64,000 nt of DNA from Myxococcales bacterium. GTDB lineage: Bacteria; Myxococcota_C; UBA6777. Shown here in pieces: positions 9,238 to 19,200 of the stretch. The stretch covers positions 147,298-211,297 of the forward strand of contig JACKEL010000011.1 of the NCBI GenBank assembly GCA_020632975.1. The letters are read 5' to 3'. Under the pieces are notes generated by a model. It was given only the letters and a program-made list of their open reading frames with translations. It had not been told where the DNA came from and did no database searches. Both the position numbers and the translations under genes were made by a program. Position 1 is the first letter of the stretch. Each line of letters opens with the position of its first letter.

Positions 9238-9402
9238 TTCGAATCGGGATATCCGCGGAATGTTCGGGCGGGCACGGAGGCCCGCCCCGGATACAGGGAT
9301 ATCCACGGCATGTTCGGGCGGCCGCAGAGGGCCGCCCCGGATATATCGATATCCAATTTCATTCCAGGGGCGACCCTCCGTGCCCGCCCAAATCCTCCCC
9401 AA
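9238..9402. repeat. GC-rich hairpin repeat cluster A
   Basis: Two adjacent hairpins and a degenerate inverted third. At 9266-9287 arms GGGCGGGC and GCCCGCCC flank loop ACGGAG. At 9316-9337 arms GGGCGGCC and GGCCGCCC flank loop GCAGAG. The two differ at one arm position and the opposite arm changes to match, so pairing is kept. Each is followed by CCGGATA and preceded by TGTTC. A reversed, imperfect copy lies near 9365-9392. The same unit recurs at 49.4-49.8 kb, so this is a dispersed family, comparable in form to REP/BIME elements though unrelated in sequence as far as I can tell. Confidence 0.85.
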
Positions 9403-9489
9403 GCGCAGGCACCTTGACTTTTCATCAAAAAGAGAACACGTTCGCATACCCATAGAGAACACGTTCACTTTCAAAGAAAGGAGCCCATC

Positions 9490-11082
9490 ATGCGGGAGCG
9501 AACTTCCAAAGGGCACCGCAGCGCATTGCGGATGTGGGAAGCGGCGATGGAGCTTTTCGGGGAGCGGGGATACGAAGCCACAACGATGAGGGAGATCTCG
9601 AAGCGTTCGGGATTTTCGTTGGGAGCGCTGTATCGACACTATCCAACCAAAGAAGCCTTTGCTTTGACGCTCTATGAACGGCTGACCACGGATCTTGAAG
9701 ATGCGTTGTCTTCTTTGCCACAAGAGACGATCGCCTTGCGGTTTGAGGCACTGGTCCAAGCCAAGATGTCCTTGTTGGAGCCTCACCGCACAGCGCTCAA
9801 ATCGTTGTTTGTGCACAGTTTTGACATGGGTGAGAGAGAGGGTCTGTCTTCGTGGACAGTGCGGATAAGAGCGCGTATGTTGGCGATCTTTCGCGTGGTT
9901 TTGCGAGGCGCCAAAGACAAGCCCAAAGAAGAGGACGTGGGGATCTGGAGTCGTTTTTTGTATGGTTTGCACTTGGGTTTGATCTTTGTGTGGGTCCAAG
10001 ATCTCGATGAAGGCAAGACACTGGATCAGTCTGTTTCCTTGGCGGCTCAGATGGTCAAGATGACGCCTTTGGTCACGATCTTTCCGCAGGGGATGTCATT
10101 TTTTAAGGGGTTGGATCATCTCTTTGGTCGCTTGCTCCATACCACGAGCATCAAAGAGCCTGAAGATGCAGCCAAGCAAGTGCTTTCTTGCATCTTACGG
10201 CGTGGATGTATCCTTCCGTCACACGATGGCAAAGAGTCTCACATCGCCCCCATCGACCTACATCTATCGAAGATACAGCAGTTTATCGACGAGCAACAAC
10301 CCATCGAGTTGGCCTTGCAAGCTTTCCCTGCAAAGATCGCCAACGCGCAAAAAGTCCTTGGTAAACAACCAGATCGAGGAGAGTGGCTTTCGCTGCAAGC
10401 GTTGGATGCTTTGTGCGAAGAGATCGCGACGTATTACCCGCAAGGAGCGCGGATCATCCTTTGTCCAGACGGTCATGTCATCGGTGACTTGGTGCATCTC
10501 GACGATGAGGATGTGGACGATTACCTCTCTTCTTTGGTGGAGATGTTACAGAGACTAGAAACCTCTTTTGAGATCTTCCAAATGCGCGATGCCTTCGGAG
10601 ACATCGCCCTCAAAGAAGCACGACAAAAACTGCTTCAAACCTACGCACGGACGCTTGAAGAGATCGAAGAAGAGGCCCAAGACTCAGCAACCTTTGCAGC
10701 GCAAGTAGATGGGATCTATCGGCTTTTATGCGAAGACGAGTGGGCGCGTTGCCCCAAAGAGAGCCACCCCCAACTCCTCAAACGCGTGCGCCCTTTGGCG
10801 TATCAAGTGGCCCAACACACGGAAGCATGGGGGCGTTTGGTCTCGATGTGTTTTCCCCAAGCCTTGCGCCTAAGTCCCCAACCACAACCCAAACATGCGC
10901 CCAAGTTAGGGATCAGCCTTTTGGAAGCAGAAGATCTCTGGTCCACGGCTTGGAACAGTGTGGTCGTTGAGCGAGGCGGGAAACCGCGCTTGATGAAGCG
11001 AGCAGAAGCGGAGATCTTGGGGGGCGTGCTTGTCAAAGAGGATGGGCGTCCTTGGTGGATAGAGTTGCCGAGTGAGGCTTGA
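9490..11082 (+). CDS. TetR-type regulator fused to PvcA/Dit1-type isocyanide synthase
   Basis: One uninterrupted 530-residue frame; ATG at 9490 with AGGAG seven bases upstream. Residues about 8-60 are a TetR DNA-binding domain (helix-turn-helix TTMREISKRSGFSLGALYRHYPTKEAF), followed by a normal helical TetR ligand domain to about 205. Residues about 225-525 match the PvcA/Dit1 isocyanide synthase family: ELALQAFPAK near 273, KVLGKQPDRGE, YYPQGARIILCPDGHVIGDL near 325, LRLSPQP...KLGIS near 460 and KPRLMKRAEAEILGG near 500. PvcA enzymes convert the amine of Trp or Tyr to an isonitrile using ribulose-5-phosphate. No PvcB-type oxygenase is in the window, so the gene is an orphan. The fusion may couple sensing to synthesis; function is inferred. 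Confidence 0.85.
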   Translation: MRERTSKGHRSALRMWEAAMELFGERGYEATTMREISKRSGFSLGALYRHYPTKEAFALTLYERLTTDLEDALSSLPQETIALRFEALVQAKMSLLEPHRTALKSLFVHSFDMGEREGLSSWTVRIRARMLAIFRVVLRGAKDKPKEEDVGIWSRFLYGLHLGLIFVWVQDLDEGKTLDQSVSLAAQMVKMTPLVTIFPQGMSFFKGLDHLFGRLLHTTSIKEPEDAAKQVLSCILRRGCILPSHDGKESHIAPIDLHLSKIQQFIDEQQPIELALQAFPAKIANAQKVLGKQPDRGEWLSLQALDALCEEIATYYPQGARIILCPDGHVIGDLVHLDDEDVDDYLSSLVEMLQRLETSFEIFQMRDAFGDIALKEARQKLLQTYARTLEEIEEEAQDSATFAAQVDGIYRLLCEDEWARCPKESHPQLLKRVRPLAYQVAQHTEAWGRLVSMCFPQALRLSPQPQPKHAPKLGISLLEAEDLWSTAWNSVVVERGGKPRLMKRAEAEILGGVLVKEDGRPWWIELPSEA

Positions 11083-11326
11083 GCGACAAGAGAAAACAAA
11101 AACGATTTCAGCACCGCGATCTTGCGTTGACACAAGCAAGTTCGGATGTTAGCTTCCCTCCCTTGTCTCACGACGCACACCCAAGAGGCTCTTGGCCCAA
11201 GCGCCCCTCTGGTTTTGAAAGCCAAAGGTCAGGGCATAAAAAGTCCTCGAACCTTGTTTGGCCCGTTGCGTCTTCCCCGAAGCATGTTCTGAGCGATCTA
11301 TCCTTGTAGAATGGAGATCTTTTGCC

Positions 11327-12802
11327 ATGAGCTTGACCGTTTACAATAGTAAAACCCGCCAAAAGGAGCAGTTCGAACCTCTTCAACCCGGCAAAGTGTT
11401 GATGTACGTTTGTGGGATCACTCCCTATGACTACTCACACATCGGTCACGCTCGATGTTACGTCGCTTTTGATGTGATCTATCGCTATCTCATGTATGCG
11501 GGTTTTGATGTGACTTATACCCGAAACTACACGGATATCGATGACAAGATCATCAAACGCGCGAATGAACGGGGTGTTGGAGCAGTCGAACTTGCGGCCG
11601 AGTTTATCGAAGCCTACAAAAAAGACATGAAAGCCCTCCATGTCCTCCCCGCCAACCACGAGCCCAAAGTCTCCGAAACCATCAAAGAGATCATCGAGAT
11701 GGTCCAAACCATCGTCGAACGCGAGATGGCCTACGTTGTGGATGGCGACGTGTACTTCCGCATTGATAGCATGCACGACTACGGCAAGCTTTCAGGGCGC
11801 AACATCGAAGATCTGCGTTCGGGTGCTCGTGTCGAAGTGGATAGCCGCAAAGAAAATCCCCTCGACTTTGCCCTGTGGAAGTCTGCCAAACCAGGAGAGC
11901 CATCTTGGGACTCGCCTTGGGGCCAAGGGCGTCCAGGTTGGCACATCGAGTGTTCTGCGATGAGCCAAAAGTTTCTCGGCGACCTCTTCGATATCCACGG
12001 CGGCGGAAAAGACCTACTCTTCCCCCACCACGAAAACGAAGTGGCCCAGTCTGAGGCTTGCACGGGTGGCAAAACCCACGTTCGTTACTGGCTCCACAAT
12101 GGTTTCGTCAACATCGACAACGAGAAGATGTCCAAGTCGCTGGATAACTTCTTCACCATCCGAGAAGTGCTCAAGCTTTACCATCCAGAAACTCTGCGAT
12201 TGTTCCTGTTGAACACACACTACCGCGGTCCAATCAACTACTCAGACAGCAATCTCAATGAAGCACGAAAGCGCCTCGACTACTTCTACGAGACACTGCG
12301 AAAAAGTCTGAAGACACTGGATCTGACTTGGGAAGCAGTGGAAGGCAAAGCGGAAGGCGACTTTGACAAGCACTTCTATTCAGAAAGCCCGCTGCGTTCG
12401 CGTTTTGTGGAAGCTTTGGACGACGACTTCAACGCGCCCAAAGCGATGGGCGAGATGAGCGATTTGTTTAGCCAACTCAACCAACTTGCAGACCGTGGTT
12501 TGGGCTTGGAACAAGATCTCAACGACCGTTTGTTGTTGGATGGTCTTCGTTATGTGAAAGAGTTTGCGCAAGTCTTTGGTGTTTGGCTCGAATCACCCGA
12601 AGCTTACTTGGCCACTCCCCAAGGCCAAAGCGCAGAAAATGCGTTGACGCCCGACAAGATCGAGGCTCTGCTTGTGGAGCGTCGAGAAGCGCGTGCAGCT
12701 CGTAATTTCCAACGCGCTGATGAGATCCGCAAGTTGCTTGCAGACAACAACATCGAGATCAAGGACGCTCCAGACGGAACGACTTGGAAATACGCAAGCT
12801 AA
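11327..12802 (+). CDS. cysS: cysteine--tRNA ligase
   Basis: Charges tRNA-Cys with cysteine in the cytoplasm. 491 residues, normal length. The ATG at 11327 follows GGAGATC; an in-frame GTG-type extension to 11258 lacks support. Class I signatures are intact: HIGH in YDYSHIGHARCYV, KMSKS in NEKMSKSLDNF, and the zinc ligands expected in this enzyme (Cys in YVCGITPYDY, Cys in HIECSAMS, then HHENE). The C-terminal DALR-type and anticodon-binding helices end with IKDAPDGTTW, typical of CysRS. It sits alone between the TetR fusion gene (244 bp upstream) and a secreted coiled-coil gene. Confidence 0.97.
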   Translation: MSLTVYNSKTRQKEQFEPLQPGKVLMYVCGITPYDYSHIGHARCYVAFDVIYRYLMYAGFDVTYTRNYTDIDDKIIKRANERGVGAVELAAEFIEAYKKDMKALHVLPANHEPKVSETIKEIIEMVQTIVEREMAYVVDGDVYFRIDSMHDYGKLSGRNIEDLRSGARVEVDSRKENPLDFALWKSAKPGEPSWDSPWGQGRPGWHIECSAMSQKFLGDLFDIHGGGKDLLFPHHENEVAQSEACTGGKTHVRYWLHNGFVNIDNEKMSKSLDNFFTIREVLKLYHPETLRLFLLNTHYRGPINYSDSNLNEARKRLDYFYETLRKSLKTLDLTWEAVEGKAEGDFDKHFYSESPLRSRFVEALDDDFNAPKAMGEMSDLFSQLNQLADRGLGLEQDLNDRLLLDGLRYVKEFAQVFGVWLESPEAYLATPQGQSAENALTPDKIEALLVERREARAARNFQRADEIRKLLADNNIEIKDAPDGTTWKYAS

Positions 12803-12960
12803 TCCAACGCCTCCCCCTCCCTTTCGTCTTCAGGCGTCCCCTTCGATCACTTCCCCTACGGCTTTGTTTCGTGCTATGTAGTAAGCGCTTGTAAGAAACT
12901 CGCAAAAGAAACGTGAACCCTTTGTCTAGGTCTTTTGCATTTTTTGCTGTAGGCGGATCC

Positions 12961-14118
12961 ATGTTCCGAGTGCCCCTCGTCTTGCTCGTTATCTTCTTGG
13001 TGTGGTGCGGTCTTTCTCCCAATCAAGCCCATGCTCAAACACAATCTGACTTACGCCAAGCTTTTGTGCGTGTCCAAGAAGCCCTCGTACTGGGGGACCT
13101 CAAGCGCTTCGTTCAAAGCCTCAAGAAACTTGAGATCGTTTACCTTTCTATCCAAAACAAGCTTCCACCCGAAGAAAAAGACCAGTTCCAACTTTGGATC
13201 TACCGCTTTCAGTTCAAGCGCTACCAACTCCAAGGTGCTCTGCCCAACATCCGGGAGGTCGGGAGTTTTGAAAGTGCGCAAGCTGTCAAAGATTACATCC
13301 AACAGTTCCAAACAGCCATGCTTGCGTTGCAAAAGTCGCTGTTGTTTTTGCGTCGATACAACAAGCTCTACAACCTGTTGTCACTCAAGCAAGACACCAA
13401 CGCACAGATCAACCTGCAAGCTTCGCTGAGCCTTGAACGCGATTTGGATACTTTGATTCGGCAAAGTCAGATCTACGTCGCCTTGCTCAAGTTTGCCCTA
13501 AGTCACTGGTCAGATCGCGCCAAGGTCACAGATCGCGCCAAGCAACAGGACGCAGACATCGAGCTTTTACGCAGACAACTGCAACGCGCCACTGTGGAAC
13601 GCAAAGCGATCAAAAGTAACCAACAACAGCTTGCAAAGCGCGTGATCGCCGCAGACAAGAAGTTTTTAACCATCCAACAAGCGATCAATGGTCAACAAAC
13701 CGCAGGGATCATCTTGGTGGTGGGCGGCTCTTTGTTTCTCGCGGGAGGTCTAGCGATAACGACGCTTGGTATCCTCGCCAACCCTTCGATCATGGGCCCC
13801 TCTCCAGTCTTTTTGCCCAAAGAAAATGAAGATCCGACGGTCCCCGGACGTTTGAATAGCCAAAGAGCCCCTGATCAAAGCAGCCTTTCTTATGGCTTGA
13901 TTGGCGGCGGTGGTGGTGGTGTTTTGTTGGGAACGGTCCTGATCATCGTGGGCGCCTTGCAGTTGCCTCCCCCCAAAAAGCGCGGTGCAGCCGTGCTCAA
14001 GTCGCAAGGGCAGTTCCTCAAAGAGCCATCCCCCACGCAAAGTCGTTTGCAACTCTCTGGACACCAACTTGGGTCGAGACAACATCGGCCCACATTCTTC
14101 GGCATTTACGCCAACTAA
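12961..14118 (+). CDS. secreted or membrane coiled-coil protein of unknown function
   Basis: 385 residues from the ATG at 12961, chosen because it opens a clean signal peptide (VPLVLLVIFLVWCG, cleavage after AHAQ). A GTG at 12913 would add 16 residues. The mature part is helical, with charged heptad-like runs up to about 240, then two hydrophobic segments at about 246-268 and 311-333, the second led by a run of six glycines (GGGGGGVLLG). It is directly upstream of the first of three Ser/Thr kinases and may be an accessory to them, but no family is recognised. Confidence 0.7.
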   Translation: MFRVPLVLLVIFLVWCGLSPNQAHAQTQSDLRQAFVRVQEALVLGDLKRFVQSLKKLEIVYLSIQNKLPPEEKDQFQLWIYRFQFKRYQLQGALPNIREVGSFESAQAVKDYIQQFQTAMLALQKSLLFLRRYNKLYNLLSLKQDTNAQINLQASLSLERDLDTLIRQSQIYVALLKFALSHWSDRAKVTDRAKQQDADIELLRRQLQRATVERKAIKSNQQQLAKRVIAADKKFLTIQQAINGQQTAGIILVVGGSLFLAGGLAITTLGILANPSIMGPSPVFLPKENEDPTVPGRLNSQRAPDQSSLSYGLIGGGGGGVLLGTVLIIVGALQLPPPKKRGAAVLKSQGQFLKEPSPTQSRLQLSGHQLGSRQHRPTFFGIYAN

Positions 14119-14203
14119 TCTCCTGAAAAGAAGGCTCTCCTTCACCTAGCTTTGCAACACGCCACACGATATGTTTGGCATTCTCGGTCCCAAGGGCAAG
14201 ATC

Positions 14204-16366
14204 ATGATCTCGGTACATCAGCTTGAAGGGCAAAAGATCAGTAAGTACCAGATCCGTCGCAAGATCGGAGATGGTGGGCAAGCCGTTGTATATGAAGCCT
14301 ATTACGAAGATCTCGATACAACGGTCGCGATCAAGTTCCTTCAAGATCGCATCGCACAGATGCCTCATATCCGCGAGCGTTTCAAGCGAGAAGCGCGCCT
14401 GCAATTCAAACTGCAACACCCGCACATCATCCGTGTCTTGGAGATTATCGAAGAAGGCGAGATCTTGGGCATGGTGATGGACTGGATCGAAGGCCCAGAC
14501 CTCGAACACTACCTCATCGACAAAGCAGGCCCGCTCTCTGCCCAAGAAGTCGAGATGATCTTTCCTCCTGTCCTTCGGGCACTTAGCTACGCGCATAAAA
14601 AAAAGATCGTCCACCGCGATCTCAAGCCCGCCAACATCCTGCTAGAGATCTCAGGCGAGACGTTCATCCCCAAAGTGATGGACTTTGGCATCGCCAAAAG
14701 CCTCGAAGACGAAAGCCAACAAACCAAGACCAACACCCTGCTTGGAACCCCCCAATACATCGCACCAGAGCAAGCCAACTCTAGCAAACACGTGGATCAC
14801 CGCGCTGACATCTATGGTTTGGGCATCATCCTCTACCGTATGCTTGCAGGCCGACTTCCCTTTGAAGGACGCGACCTCTTGCAACTCATCACGGCCCACA
14901 TGCTTGAAGATCCGCCTCCCATCGAGTCTTGGGGCGTCGTCGTCCCCCCAGAAGTCGAGGCTGTTGCAAGAAAAGCCCTTGCCAAGCGACCCGAAGAACG
15001 ATTCGACTCGTGTGAGTCCTTTGCCTTCGTCTTGCAAAAAGTCTTGCAAGGTCGCTATCACGAAGTTCGACACCTGTTGGCCCCACCTTCACGGGCACTT
15101 TTTAACAGCATGAGCGGCACGGCCAGCCTCAACCCTTTTGCGGATGCCCCCACAGATCAATCTCTGTTGCAAGCTCCCACAAGTTCACCGCAAAACCCTT
15201 TTACTGCACCGCCTTCGTCCATCGTCCAAACCCCTTTGTCTGTGGCAGGACGACCACATGACACACCCCTTCCCATTACGCCGCCTAGCGACCCTTTCCA
15301 CGCGGCCCCTGGCGCATCCTTAAACTTTCAATTCTACCAAGCCCCCACACTTGCGGCTTCTCCAGAAGAACTCCTGCGTTTGGGGCCTGCGGCTTCTCCT
15401 GTCCCTTTTTCCTCTCCAATATCGCCCATCCCTACACCTGTTCCGCTGATCCATTCACTAGAGGCCATCCCCAAAGAAGAGGCTTCTCCAAGGATCCCCA
15501 CGCAGTTTCCCTTGGATGCTCCGCCCTCAGGACCACAACACACCTCTCCGCCTTCAGTGACCCAACAGCCCTCCGCTGACTTTATGCCGCTCCCCTCAGG
15601 AGAAGTCGCCACTTATTCGTCCAATCCTCCGCCATCCCACAACTCTCGTCCTCCCATGCGTCAGCACATGAGCGCACCGCCCCAAGATGCGAGTCAGTGG
15701 ATCTCCATCGCAACGGGCGTTTTGGGACTTGCGGCTTTGGTCTTGGTGCTGTTGTGGGGGCGTCCAGGCAACAAACAAACACAAGAGCCGCCCAAACCCA
15801 TCGCCACCCAACGCATCACACCGCCCCCTTCACGCAAACCAGAGCTACGCAAGCAACCAGAACAACGCCAGATTCCTGCACAACCAGCGCATCCTCCTCG
15901 ACGCTTGGAACCTATCGCCAAGCGCGTCATCCCACCCAATCCACCGAGGGTTCGTGAGCCGATCAAGTCGCCCACTCCCCCAAGGACAGGCCCTGTCGTA
16001 AGAAAAACGCAGCTCGCTGGGCAAGCTTGTTCAAGTTGTCTTCGTCGAGTGTTGGCCCTCCAACAAGGCGCATCACCCGGTCTTTCAGTCGATGCCGTGC
16101 ATCCTTGTTCACACAATGCCATCCAACGAGCGATCCGAAGATGTTATAAAAAGTGCGCACAACAAGCTGTGCTCTTTTGCAAAGTCTTTGGGCAGCAAAA
16201 GGCTCCCATGGCGCTCTTTTCTAAGCCTAAACGACTCTCTAAGCACGGCTCCTTGTGTCGTCCCCAACTCCTCGCTAAGTTGGTCACCAAAGCAAAGAGT
16301 CGATTCACCCAGCAAGTTTCCCGTCAAAACTGCATCCGCGCTTTTTACGGGAAGTCCTCTCCCTAA
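14204..16366 (+). CDS. transmembrane Ser/Thr protein kinase 1 with Cys-rich outer domain
   Basis: 720 residues. The ATG at 14204 is favoured over 14171: it has AAGGGCAAG upstream and gives the same 26-residue spacing to the Gly loop as both paralogs. Eukaryotic-type kinase, residues about 14-285: IGDGGQAVVYEA loop, VAIKF lysine, HRDLKPANI, DFGIAKS and GTPQYIAPEQ. A Pro/Ser-rich linker leads to one membrane helix near 500-520 (WISIATGVLGLAALVLVLLWG is longer than needed) and a Pro-rich outer stalk ending in a six-Cys motif (CSSCL, VHPCS, RRCYKKC, LFCKVFG). Same-strand neighbour of two paralogs, so a tandem duplication. Likely a sensor kinase; the signal is unknown. Confidence 0.92.
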   Translation: MISVHQLEGQKISKYQIRRKIGDGGQAVVYEAYYEDLDTTVAIKFLQDRIAQMPHIRERFKREARLQFKLQHPHIIRVLEIIEEGEILGMVMDWIEGPDLEHYLIDKAGPLSAQEVEMIFPPVLRALSYAHKKKIVHRDLKPANILLEISGETFIPKVMDFGIAKSLEDESQQTKTNTLLGTPQYIAPEQANSSKHVDHRADIYGLGIILYRMLAGRLPFEGRDLLQLITAHMLEDPPPIESWGVVVPPEVEAVARKALAKRPEERFDSCESFAFVLQKVLQGRYHEVRHLLAPPSRALFNSMSGTASLNPFADAPTDQSLLQAPTSSPQNPFTAPPSSIVQTPLSVAGRPHDTPLPITPPSDPFHAAPGASLNFQFYQAPTLAASPEELLRLGPAASPVPFSSPISPIPTPVPLIHSLEAIPKEEASPRIPTQFPLDAPPSGPQHTSPPSVTQQPSADFMPLPSGEVATYSSNPPPSHNSRPPMRQHMSAPPQDASQWISIATGVLGLAALVLVLLWGRPGNKQTQEPPKPIATQRITPPPSRKPELRKQPEQRQIPAQPAHPPRRLEPIAKRVIPPNPPRVREPIKSPTPPRTGPVVRKTQLAGQACSSCLRRVLALQQGASPGLSVDAVHPCSHNAIQRAIRRCYKKCAQQAVLFCKVFGQQKAPMALFSKPKRLSKHGSLCRPQLLAKLVTKAKSRFTQQVSRQNCIRAFYGKSSP

Positions 16367-16426
16367 GATCTCCTCTGCGCCTTTGTTCTTTGCCCTCGAA
16401 CCCCAAGCAGGCAAGGTGACAAACCC

Positions 16427-17668
16427 ATGACAACACAGCATTTTTCCGAAGGCCACGTCCTCGGAAAGTATCGTATCGAAAAAGTCGTTGGTGGCGGTGG
16501 ACAAGCCACCGTGTACAAAGCGTTGCACCTCGATTTTCAAAATCCCGTCGCGCTCAAAGTCGTCAACTCGAAACTCACCGAATCCTCGGCGATTCGAGAG
16601 AGATTCAAACGCGAGGCGCGCCTCCAGTTTCAACTCCAACACCCTCACATCGTCCGTGTCTTCGACATCCTCGAAGAAGAAGAGACCTTGATCATGGTCA
16701 TGGACTGGGTCGAAGGAGACGATCTAGAGCACTTTCTTCAGAAACGCCAAGGTCCCCTTCGTACCGAAGAGATCGAACGTTTCTTTTTGCCTGTGCTCCA
16801 GGCCCTTAGCTATGCGCACCAAAAAAAGATCATCCACCGCGACCTCAAACCTTCAAATATCCTTCTTGAAGGTCCTTCTGGGCACGAGACCCCCAAAGTA
16901 ATGGACTTTGGGATCGCCAAAAGCCTCGAAGATGACAACCAACACACCAAGACCAATGCCCTGCTTGGAACTCCCCATTACATCGCCCCAGAGCACGCAT
17001 CTTCGAGCAAGTACGTCGATCATCGCGTTGATATCTATGCGCTTGGCGTCACACTTTACCAACTTTTGAGCGGGCACCTCCCCTTTGCAGGCGGCGACCT
17101 TGTCCAGATCATCACAGCGCACTTGACCCAAGATCCCCCACCCATCGCAGACTGGGGTGTACAAGTCGCACCCGAACTCGAACAAATCGCACGCAAAGCC
17201 ATGCAAAAACGCCCGCAAGATCGCTTTCAATCTTGTGAAGACTTTGCTCATGCCCTTCGTGCGGCCATCCAAGGCGATCCAGAGACGCTTCAAAAGTACC
17301 TTGGGCCTGCTGACCAAGCCCCCTTCCATGCGGTTCCCTCCCAGAGCAAAGAGCCCCTTCCTACGGGAGAGATGGACGCCTACCCTGACATACAACACAA
17401 GCACACAACCCTCACTCCCGCAACCTCTACCCCGAACAGAGAAGAGACAACACCCCAAACCGAGAAAGAACGGCCTCTTTCGCCTCCACAAGCGCAACCC
17501 AAACGCTCTCCTATCTGGATCGCTTTGGGACTTTGGTGCTTGTCGGTGCGGGTTTTGCGGGATCTCGTTGGTTTCCTTCCACCAAATCATCTGCGCAAGA
17601 CCCGTCCTCTCGAAGAAAGCGGACACTTCCAAGACAGGCGCAACGGCTCCCACCACAAACACACCTGA
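16427..17668 (+). CDS. Ser/Thr protein kinase 2, frameshifted at the membrane segment
   Basis: 413 residues as read; ATG at 16427, 60 bp after kinase 1. The kinase domain (residues about 12-275) is complete: VGGGGQATVYKA, VALKV, HRDLKPSNI, DFGIAKS, GTPHYIAPEH. The frame then goes wrong inside the expected membrane helix. Near 17525-17535 reading should move to the next frame (VLVGAGFAGSRWF), and near 17600-17620 to the third, where the outer domain continues to 18323. Both shifts have the sign of a single-base deletion. The intact gene would be 16427-18323, about 630 residues. Either a decaying gene with an active kinase part or sequencing errors. Confidence 0.85.
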   Translation: MTTQHFSEGHVLGKYRIEKVVGGGGQATVYKALHLDFQNPVALKVVNSKLTESSAIRERFKREARLQFQLQHPHIVRVFDILEEEETLIMVMDWVEGDDLEHFLQKRQGPLRTEEIERFFLPVLQALSYAHQKKIIHRDLKPSNILLEGPSGHETPKVMDFGIAKSLEDDNQHTKTNALLGTPHYIAPEHASSSKYVDHRVDIYALGVTLYQLLSGHLPFAGGDLVQIITAHLTQDPPPIADWGVQVAPELEQIARKAMQKRPQDRFQSCEDFAHALRAAIQGDPETLQKYLGPADQAPFHAVPSQSKEPLPTGEMDAYPDIQHKHTTLTPATSTPNREETTPQTEKERPLSPPQAQPKRSPIWIALGLWCLSVRVLRDLVGFLPPNHLRKTRPLEESGHFQDRRNGSHHKHT

Positions 17669-18323
17669 CGGCCCCACACCACGCGCCAAAGAAGCATCGC
17701 GCGCTCCCATTCCTTCGCCTGTGAAACCCGATCCCAAGTTGGAAGAGACCCAAAAGACGCTTCACGAGACCAAAAAAGCCCTTATCGAGATGAAACGTGC
17801 GTTGCTTGAAACCAAAAAAGCCCTCGAAGAACAAAAGAAACTAGCAGCACAACGCGCCGCACAAAGACCAAAGCCCAGACGCTACCGCGGTCCCAACCCT
17901 TACCGTTTTTTGCCTTCTGTTCCTGCCAAACAATTCAAGAGTTGCAACGATTGCCTGTATGCCTTTTGGCTTGCTCGAAAACGCTTCAGAGAAAAAGCCT
18001 GTGAACTTCGACCATTACGTGTCATGGCTCGTCGTTGCCAAAAGACCTGCGACACAGCGAGAGAGTTTTGTGGGGCTTTTGGAGCGGTGCTTCCTTATCT
18101 CGATCCCTTTGCGCTTCGCAACGGTGGTTCGGAAAAGATGACGGATCACATCAATCGATGTGCTCACAACATCTTCCATCAATTCAACAAGATCTTCGAT
18201 GACAATGGCTATCGCGTCTTGATGAGCCTTGCGCCCTCAAGATGCACCAGTCGCTTTCGCAGGTACGTACAAGGCCGCTTGGGGACACGAGGCCGAAAAA
18301 CCGCTTTCTTGGTCTCCTTATGA
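17604..18323 (+). pseudogene. detached outer domain of kinase 2
   Basis: Continuation of kinase 2 in a different frame with no start codon or ribosome site of its own. It holds a Thr/Pro-rich stalk, a short coiled coil of near-repeats (ETKKALIEMKRALLETKKAL) and the Cys-rich terminal domain: SCNDCLYAF, KACELRP, RRCQKTC, EFCGAFG, matching the Cys spacing of kinases 1 and 3. Conservation of that pattern shows the segment belonged to a functional gene. The upstream boundary is approximate. Confidence 0.75.
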
Positions 18324-18508
18324 TCATTATCCCAAACTCCCTAGCTAATCTTGCCCAAACTTCCTATAGATAGTGTTTCTTCTGTCAACGCAAACGCTCT
18401 CCCAAACATCTGTTTGGAGGCCCCACCTTACCCAAGCATTGTTTTTGGGAGAGCGACCTTGATCTCGCAGCCAAGCCGCGTCATCCCAGCATCCAAGTGA
18501 GGAGATCC

Positions 18509-19200
18509 ATGCTTCAAGCAGGAACATTACAAGGAAAAACACTCGGAAAGTACCGCATCGACAGCCTTTTGGGAGATGGCGGACAAGCAGTGGTGTACAA
18601 AGCTTGGCACAAGGACTTCGAATCGTGGGTCGCCTTGAAGTTCCTCCAAGAACGCATCGCACAAAAAAGCGCCTTGCGCGAACGATTCAAACGAGAAGCC
18701 CGCCTACAATTCAAGCTCCAACATCCCCATATCATCCGAGTGATCGAGATTATCGAAGAAGATGATCTCTTGGGGATGGCGATGGACTGGATCGAAGGGC
18801 CCGATCTCGAACACTACCTTGCCAAAAGAGGTGGTCCCTTAAGCAACGAAGAACTCGCACGCATCTTCCTACCCGTCCTCAGCGCCGTGGATACGCCCAT
18901 AAAACAACGTCATCCACCGCGATCTCAAACCCTCCAACATCTTGTTGGGGGTTCTCTAGTGAAGAGATCCCAAAGTGATGGACTTTGGGATCGCCAAAAG
19001 CCTCGAAGACGAAAGTCACAACACCAAAACAAACTCTGTGTTGGGGACCCCACACTACATCGCACCCGAACAAGCGACTTCAACCAAACATGTCGATCAT
19101 CGCGCAGATATCTACGCGCTTGGCATCACGCTGTATCAACTCGTTTCAGGGCACCTCCCTTCGAAGGCCGTGAGATGTTGCAGATCCTGGCGCACACCTG
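18509..19200 (+). pseudogene. Ser/Thr protein kinase 3, kinase domain broken by several frameshifts
   Basis: ATG at 18509 with AGGAGA upstream. Frame 1 of the gene reads cleanly through LLGDGGQAVVYKAW and EGPDLEHYL to about 18885. Then the HRD segment (NNVIHRDLKPSNILL, 18903-18947) lies in a second frame, SSEEIPK (18955-18975) in a third, MDFGIAKSLEDES to about 19150 in the second again, and FEGREMLQILAHT in the first. The changes lie next to homopolymers such as GGGGG and CCC, and at least two (near 19158 and 19196) look like single lost C bases. As sequenced no functional kinase can be made. The remaining gene continues at 19201. Confidence 0.85.
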
